Source: Linnemannia schmuckeri
Lineage: Eukaryota; Mortierellomycota; Mortierellomycetes; Mortierellales; Mortierellaceae
Assembly (NCBI GenBank): GCA_029449235.1
Contig: JANATG010000001.1
Coordinates: forward strand, 806,001-870,000
DNA: 64,000 bases
Reading direction: 5' to 3'
Below the pieces are notes generated by a model, which saw nothing but the letters and a program-made list of their open reading frames with translations, did no database searches and was not told the DNA's origin. The position numbers and the translations under genes were made by a program. This document shows, one piece after another, positions 57,802-64,000 of the stretch. Each line of letters begins with the position of its first letter. The stretch's first letter is position 1.

Positions 57802-59254
57802 CACCATTGTTACCCCCTCTCTGATGCTTGTTTTTTCTTTCTTCGCTGTCCTTTTTTCCTGTCTGCATTTTCTTGATTTTCTTTTTTTTTTTTTTTTTTT
57901 TTTGTAGTGGAGACCTTAATAGATAAAGAGTAGAGCGAATAAAAAACCCCACCACCTAGTCCTCTTGTTTTCTTTAGAACACTGCTTGAAAGGAGCAAGA
58001 AAATAAAGGAGAGTATGAAGCATCGTGTGCGATGCACACACATGCAGAGCATACTGAAGAAAAAAAGCAAAGGTGGCCAACCAAGTCAAAAGGGAAAGAT
58101 AGGTAGGAGAAGGATCAGGAGTAGGAGGTTAACCTAAGTAAAGTAAGGGATGAGAGAGAGAGAGAGAGTTAAAAAAAAAAAGAGAGAAAGGGCGAGAGGG
58201 TCGGTCGGAGATACGACGGAGGCATGGAGCATCTGAGGGGAGAAGGGCAAATCTAAAGAGCTTAAGGAATGTGGTAATAATGATTGTTAGTTAGCCTTAG
58301 GATGGGGACGTATGCGGAGGGTTCAGAGGGGTTTATGGGGTCCTCGGAGCTGATGAACGGTAAGCCAGAGACAAACGGGAGTATTTATGGTCTGGCGTGT
58401 CGTTTCGCAAGGTCCTTGCGCAAGTCATTTCTTCACTCCTGGTCCCTTGATTCATCGAGAAGGGCTGTCTTGTTCATTTTTAGCTGTTTATTATTAGCTG
58501 AAGGAACAAGAGAAGGAACAGAGGGAGCAAAGGAAGAATGCGTGGCGATGGCAGGGGCAACCAAGAAGAAAAAAAGGACATGACAGTTTGGAACATCGGA
58601 AATGGTTTCATTAATTGTGTGTTTGTTCACAGGATCATTTGTCGTTGTTGTTGTTATTGTTGTTGTTGTTGTCGTTGCTATTATTGTTGGTAGTGGAAAT
58701 GGCGGGCTATGATGGTGGTGGTGGAAGGTTATATAGAGGCGGACAAGAGAGAGCGAGAGAGTAAGCTATTCTGACACTGAGAGAAACAGACAGAGCACAA
58801 TCATATCAGAAGGGAGTGAATGTGGTCATGGTACGTCTGTCTGAGACATGCATGTGTGCTTTAGGCTCTTTTGTGTGTGCCTTTCCTTTTTATCTTCCAT
58901 CCTTACATTCAGTCGTTCGTTCGTCACTCACTCACTCACTCTCTCTCTCAACTTTTCTTTTTCTTTCTCTTCCGCCTTCCGCCACCCACAACTCCTCATT
59001 CATTCACTCCAATTGTTCACGACAGACACAGAAACCCACTTTGCTCATTCCAGACACCCCTCCACTTTTATTCTTTTCTACGCACAGTCCACCTTTCTTA
59101 CTTCCTTTCTACCTCAGGCACAAAGGAATAAAGGAACACGAAAACAAGAGCACGGACACTCTTCATCTTCCACTCAGGCACAGATCAACTCTAAAAACCC
59201 TATCACTCGCCAACCAACACCTCACTCACATCAACCCCGGAAGCTTAAAAGACG
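57802..59254. other. Intergenic region
   Basis: About 1.45 kb. It holds a T tract (57881-57903), a GA repeat near 58150-58168, a GTT repeat near 58640-58690, and a C/T-rich leader from 58930 to 59110 in front of the ARF-like gene. No gene is seen. Confidence 0.5.
57938..57943 (+). terminator. Poly(A) signal of the PHF10-like gene
   Basis: AATAAA, about 137 bases after the stop, just beyond a T23 tract near 57881-57903. Confidence 0.4.
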
Positions 59255-61438
59255 ATGACATCTCTATTCACTCCCACGACTCCTCAGAACCCTCCACAAC
59301 ACACCTTCCTGGACAAGAAGCCTCCCTTGCTGCCTCGACAGTCGACAAGCGACGTCCTCTCGTTCACTCACATCATTGCCGATCGACTCTTGCCTGGCCA
59401 GAATGTCTGGGATTATTTCTCACCCCCACCAGTACCAATTGCACCGCCCTCTGATGACACCATTGGCTGCAGCAGCAACAATAGCAGCAACAATGCCTTA
59501 GCTAATGCAGCGTTACCGCCCTTATCACCGACTTCTTCTGGCCCACAAGCAGTCTCGATGGCTGCTATGATGATGTCGCCGGCTTCGCCCGTGTCTCCAA
59601 CATTTGGACAATTCCCAGCAGGAAGCTCAGAAGGAGGTGAAGGTGGAGGAAGAGCAGTAACTGAGAGTTCGAGCAGCAAGCGCAACAGTATCGTCTCATC
59701 TATAGTGCAAGAAAGGACAGACCACAGCAGGTCGGACATGCCTGAAAGTAACAACAACAGCAACAGCAACAACAACCACAAGGCAGATCCCAGTTTATCC
59801 TCACTCTCCAACAACAACGCATCATCATCTGTTTCACCCTCATCGCCTTCAGCAACTACAGCAGCGACTACAGCGACTACAACCAATGTACCTCTTCCAC
59901 CAGCGCCACCACTAGTCGCTCCAACATCTACAGCCTGGTCTACCGCTACTGCTGTTGCTACTACCACTTCCTCTACTACTGCATCGACCAGTGGGAGCAA
60001 CGACAACAACAGCGGCAGCACATCAGAGATGGAAACTCCCAAGCTCCACAAGCGACGCTCCTTCGCCCAGTCGCTCAAGCATGGTATGCTCAGTCTGACC
60101 CAACTGCTTTCCCCTTCGTCCTCAGTAAACTCCTCTAGGCTATCAAGTCCCATGGCCAACTCTACATTTGCAATAGCCTCAACTGCAGCGTCGGCAGCAA
60201 CAACAGGACCCCCTCATTACAACATTTTGGTTTTGGGATCAGATTCGGCCCCCCTGGCGAGCACACTCTACAAAATGTCGGGTCTCTTGCCGAGTGCGAC
60301 CAAAATCAGACACTACCAAGAGATTTCGGGGTTCTTTGTGGCCTATTTCCGGTCGAATGGGTCCTTTTCTTGTTCGCCTACCATGACCCCGACCACGCCT
60401 ACTACTCCAACTATGCCTGCGGTCGCTCGAGTTTCTACTTCGTCTGCTGCAGCGGACGCGTTGGTCCTAATTGAGAGGGAGGGCATTGATGAGGTCAAGA
60501 GTCGACGGGGGTCGATCCAGGATTCTGAGAATGATGATCTGGCAGAGACAAGGACACTTTCTCAGCCGAGCGAAGAAGGTGGTGATGAGATGGAGGCTGA
60601 GGAGGATCCGATTATGAAGTTGATCTCTGCGCGATCGAGTGAGGAGACTTTGCTTCAACTCAAGATCTCGTTCGGCGGTGAAGGTGGCGGTGGTAAAGGC
60701 GATGGATTGAGTAGCAGTGGTGGTAGTACTGCCCACAGCGTGGCCGACATGGACCGTGAAGAGATCTTACTCAGCGACAACGACGAAGGTGATCAGAGTA
60801 TCGATACAAAGTCTAGCACTGAAGGATGCGACACGGAACTCGAACCCAAAACCGAAACCGAAACCGAGGAACCACTCAACGCGTCCGCAAACGCCAGTCT
60901 CTCCGTCCATGCCTTCTCCCTTGACACCACCTGGCCCGTGCCACGAACCCTAGCACAAACCTTCTGGTTTCCACATGCACATGGCATCATCTACATTGTC
61001 GACGCGACCCGCAAGAACGACCCTCGAGGAATCGATCATCTCTTGAGCGCACGGCAGTTCTTGGCCTCCTTGATCGCGGACCCGCATTTCAAGAGGAAAG
61101 ATATTCCGGTAGTGGTGTTTGCCAACAAGGCTGGTCTGGATCCCGAGACGTGTTATCGTGTGGATGAGATTGCAGATATTTTGGGCTGCGAGGATTGGGA
61201 CCTTGGCGCGGGATGTGATAGTGAGGGGAAGGGTAGGAGGAGCAGTGGAGAGACGCCATCATCAGCAGCAGCAGGAAAAGGATTAGTGGAAGGTGAACTG
61301 GTGGAGGTAGATGCATCAGAGGTGGTCAAGACTCGACCCTGGTGTGTCAAGAGCACAAGATGCGATGGTGCTGGCGACGGGTTGCGCGAATCGGTTGAAT
61401 GGCTCAAGAGTCGCATGAGCGAGACCTGGAGACCGTAA
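59255..61438 (+). CDS. Disordered protein with degenerate ARF-like (pseudo-GTPase) domain
   Basis: Not a known named family. One exon, 727 residues. Residues 1-320 are Ser/Thr/Asn-rich and disordered. From residue 322 (YNILVLGSD) a fold resembling ARF/ARL GTPases begins, interrupted by an acidic, Ser-rich insert (about 365-550). The rest follows the ARF pattern: LDTTWPVPRTLAQTFWF, AHGIIYIVDATRKNDPRGID, LLSARQFLASLIADPHF, IPVVVFANKAGLD, DEIADILG, and a C-terminus WCVKSTRCDGAGDGLRESV with SVEWLKSRM. Key nucleotide-binding motifs are altered: the P-loop GxxxxGK[ST] is GSDSAPLAST, the WDxGGQ motif is LDTTWP, and NKxD is NKAGLD. It is therefore predicted not to bind GTP normally. The ARF relationship is clear in the C-terminal half; function is unknown. 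Confidence 0.75.
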   Translation: MTSLFTPTTPQNPPQHTFLDKKPPLLPRQSTSDVLSFTHIIADRLLPGQNVWDYFSPPPVPIAPPSDDTIGCSSNNSSNNALANAALPPLSPTSSGPQAVSMAAMMMSPASPVSPTFGQFPAGSSEGGEGGGRAVTESSSSKRNSIVSSIVQERTDHSRSDMPESNNNSNSNNNHKADPSLSSLSNNNASSSVSPSSPSATTAATTATTTNVPLPPAPPLVAPTSTAWSTATAVATTTSSTTASTSGSNDNNSGSTSEMETPKLHKRRSFAQSLKHGMLSLTQLLSPSSSVNSSRLSSPMANSTFAIASTAASAATTGPPHYNILVLGSDSAPLASTLYKMSGLLPSATKIRHYQEISGFFVAYFRSNGSFSCSPTMTPTTPTTPTMPAVARVSTSSAAADALVLIEREGIDEVKSRRGSIQDSENDDLAETRTLSQPSEEGGDEMEAEEDPIMKLISARSSEETLLQLKISFGGEGGGGKGDGLSSSGGSTAHSVADMDREEILLSDNDEGDQSIDTKSSTEGCDTELEPKTETETEEPLNASANASLSVHAFSLDTTWPVPRTLAQTFWFPHAHGIIYIVDATRKNDPRGIDHLLSARQFLASLIADPHFKRKDIPVVVFANKAGLDPETCYRVDEIADILGCEDWDLGAGCDSEGKGRRSSGETPSSAAAGKGLVEGELVEVDASEVVKTRPWCVKSTRCDGAGDGLRESVEWLKSRMSETWRP

Positions 61439-61544
61439 TATCATAACAATAATGTCCGCTTGTAATTATTCCATCTCATCCACCTCTATCCATCTTTTAA
61501 GTACGGTTCTTCGTATAGTACAACAATGATGCATCGGGTATACT

Positions 61545-63954
61545 TTAATGCGGAGAAGGTGGTGGATGCGGATGCGGTATATATCCTTTGACACTATTAG
61601 CAGACGCAGAGGTTGATCCTGTTTTTTCAGTGGCGCAAGCCGGATCTGGGGTGAGTTTGGTTCTCTTAGCCTTCTTCTCTTCCACTTCTCCAGTATCTTG
61701 TACCAGCAAACGCTTCTGTTTTGGTTCGATTGGCAAGCTCTTTCCCTGGGTCTCAGCCACCTCCTTCTGCTCAAGCTTTCTGATATCATCACTGTGCTTG
61801 CGACTTTTGAATTTCGTGACTTCGGTCGTCTCGGATCCTTTCTGCTCAGATTTCCTTGCCATTCCTTGTTTCTCCTCGGACACCTCCCTTGGTCTATTTG
61901 TCTTCTCCTCGACTTCACCCTTTAACTTCTTCATATGGTCCTTGTCCTTATGTTCCCTGTTCTGTTGCTGCTGAACGGCCGTCGGCATCCCTTGATGGAC
62001 GAAAGGATGCTCCAAAACCATTTCTGCGGAGAATCGAAGGTCTTCCTTATTCAGAAGATTCTCAATCAATTTTTTTCCCTGAGAAACCGCGACGAGACTA
62101 TGTCGCATTACCACAAGAAAAAAAAAACCTTTGTCAATTTGAATGAAGACCAAAGTATGCCTCTTAAGTACAAGCTCAACAAACGGACACTTGCAAGTAA
62201 AAGTGGACACTGACTTACTCATCACATGGTAGCATGTTGTACATCAACTGCCGAAGTATTACACCAAGGGAAAACATATCCACAGCCGACCCATATTCTT
62301 TCTTCCCGCCGTCCTCCAGCATTTCCGGTGCCTGGTATGTCCGAGTTCCACAGGGTCCACTATCATTTAATTTACAAAAAGCATGAATCTTATTGCCACC
62401 AAACCAGGCATAAAATAATGAACAAATTCCATTCTTTTTGCTGCTACTTACCGGAGTTTCCGTCCATCTTTCATGTATCCGGCTAAGCCAAAATCAGCAA
62501 TCTTCACAGCCATTCGAGGTGCCGAACCGGATACCAAGACGTTTTCGGGTTTGACATCCCTGTGCACAAAATTTTTCTTGTGCAGAAATCTCAATCCACT
62601 TGCAGCGCCGAGGATGATCTGCCTGGTTTCCTGAAGAGTCGCACGCTTCCGAATGATATCCAGTACCGTCTATTTTTGATTTGCGCATAAAAAAATATGT
62701 GAGAATCACGTCAGTCAAAAAACGCCATCGTTGCGCTTTGGTCCAGAGAATCGTTTTTCTTGCAAAAACTGTCAAGTACCTTTGGCATCCATTCTAAGCG
62801 CAGGCAGAGGTGATCTCCCTGTCGAAACTCTCCGAGAAACTGAACAACATTGGCATGGGCCGACCGTTTCAAAAACCTAGCCTCAGAGCGGATCTAATTA
62901 TCAACAAAAAAATAAAAAAAAAAAATAAAAAAAAAAAAAAAAAAAAAAAGAGGGGGGCGGGGGGGCGGCGTGTGTTTGTAAGATACCGCTTTATCAATTG
63001 ACGCTACACATACATTATGGTGGTTTAATAAAAAAGCAAAAGGCATCCGCTTACCTGGCGGTCACGCTCAATGCTGACACCAGCTTTCTGTGCCTTGATC
63101 GCAAAGACCCCTGTTCTATTGACCGCCTTGAATACAGATCCAAAACCTCCCTAGCAAACCACGACAATAAAAAAAATGATTGGTTATGCATCGATTTCTA
63201 GACAAAAAAAGAAAATGCGCCAATGCTCCACAGAGCCAATTGCTTGCGTTTGTTGCACCTACAGCCGATACAAAGGTCTCAACGACAAAAGTCTGACCAT
63301 CTTGGATGTAAACCTACAATTATACAATATAAACATGACGCGTTAGAATAGTTGATCATGTACCTTGATATGAACCCTGATGTAGATTTAACATGTTTCC
63401 ATGCCATTCTTTGACAAGAAAAACATCGACGCGTTTTGAAAGGGTCTTACCCTATACGGGTGGAGAAATCCTGGATACTTTTTAAACTTATCGGGGATCG
63501 ATATACTCGCTAGCGTTGTAGGATCCATGGATCGACTTGCGTTCAGCGATGAAATAGGTGGCAAAAGCTGTTTGGACTGCTGCTGCTGCAGCGTGCACTG
63601 AGATAATGTTTTATAGCCATTGTCCTTGGGGCCTTCAGCAAGTTTTGAAGGCATCATGGCGTGCATGGTTGTCGTTGTTCCACTCCTTGGCTGAGGCTGC
63701 CTCTTTTGGTGCTGGCCGTGTTGCTGTTGTTTCGTTGAGCAATCCTCAAAACCTTGATTAATGTCGACAGGGACAAGGATTTCTGTTGGTGTTGTTTCTT
63801 TAGCGTTCGGCAGAGCTTGCTCCTGCTGCTGGTCCTGTCGTTGCTGTTCCGTTATTGCGCTCGTTCCTTCACCTCGACCAACGTCTGAAGGGACTATGAG
63901 TTCCGTGGGTGTGGTCGACACTCTTGCTCTAGTGAGTTGGGAATCGATCGCCAT
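61545..63954 (-). CDS. Ser/Thr protein kinase with N-terminal 40-residue repeats
   Basis: Seven exons: 63954-63451, 63313-63263, 63150-63055, 62893-62780, 62669-62452, 62359-62219 and 62097-61545; 558 residues. Residues 14-130 hold three 40-residue repeats ending in Gln-rich stretches. The kinase domain (about 178-408) has all catalytic motifs: GGFGSVF, FAIK (Lys204), Glu221 in RSEARFL, VHRDVKPEN (Asp293), ADFG (Asp314), GPCGTRTYQAPEM and VDMFSLGVIL. The C-terminal 150 residues are Lys/Glu-rich, coiled-coil-like, then end HPHPPPSPH. The activation-loop GT.TYQAPE and lack of polo boxes or other modules leave the subfamily open (CAMK/ULK/PLK-like). The 3' end converges on the ARF-like gene 106 bp away; the start is 46 bp from the window edge. 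Confidence 0.87.
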
Positions 63955-64000
63955 CGTTGAAAAGTGCTCTGAAGTAGATGAGGATGAGCCAAAAAAAAAA

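Overview
The window looks like nuclear DNA of an early-diverging filamentous fungus, most likely Mortierella-like (Mortierellomycota). This rests on short GT-AG introns in most genes, compact spacing, pyrimidine-rich leaders before start codons, long A/T tracts between genes, and a protein set that includes a COP9 subunit, a Rab18 GTPase and a PHF10-like chromatin subunit. The lineage is an inference. I found no rRNA, convincing tRNA, transposon, CRISPR array or viral sequence. All exon boundaries were set by eye from splice consensus, reading phase and fit to the protein family; no transcript evidence was available.

Layout. 1.9-3.9 kb (-): vacuolar endopolyphosphatase. 4.9-7.1 kb (+): RMND5/GID2 E3 ligase subunit, followed 192 bp later by a two-RRM nucleolar protein (7.3-9.0 kb, +). 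9.5-19.2 kb (-): a tandem array of three related DHA2-type major facilitator transporters separated by about 2 kb spacers. 21.1-23.3 kb (-): succinate-semialdehyde dehydrogenase, divergent from a CreC/WDR20-type WD protein (24.2-27.4 kb, +). 27.7-32.6 kb (-): two low-complexity disordered ORFs that may be one gene. 36.2-38.1 kb (+): Cid1-like nucleotidyltransferase. 38.7-40.3 kb (+): two very small genes. 40.6-42.8 kb (-): peroxisomal 4CL-like acyl-CoA ligase. 43.8-44.9 kb (-): a four-exon Cys-rich secreted/GPI-type protein that appears in no single open frame. 46.1-48.5 kb (-): COP9 signalosome subunit 3, sharing a 425-bp divergent promoter with Rab18 (49.0-50.2 kb, +). 51.5-53.1 kb (+): actin. 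54.0-57.8 kb (+): chromatin-remodelling subunit joining an Rsc7/Swp82 domain to PHD fingers. 59.3-61.4 kb (+): disordered protein carrying a degenerate ARF-like domain. 61.5-64.0 kb (-): Ser/Thr kinase with a repeat-bearing N-terminus.

Shared themes. Three genes belong to ubiquitin control, which in other fungi bears on carbon catabolite control and cullin ligases: GID2 (CTLH/GID ligase), CreC/WDR20 (deubiquitinase partner) and CSN3 (deneddylase). SSADH and the acyl-CoA ligase are metabolic; the three transporters probably export toxic or secondary compounds.

The most unusual items are the ARF-like domain that has lost its nucleotide-binding motifs, the Rsc7/Swp82-PHD fusion typical of animal PHF10, a 40-residue triple repeat ahead of the kinase domain, in-frame alternative splice sites in GID2, and tandem acceptors in the last intron of CSN3.
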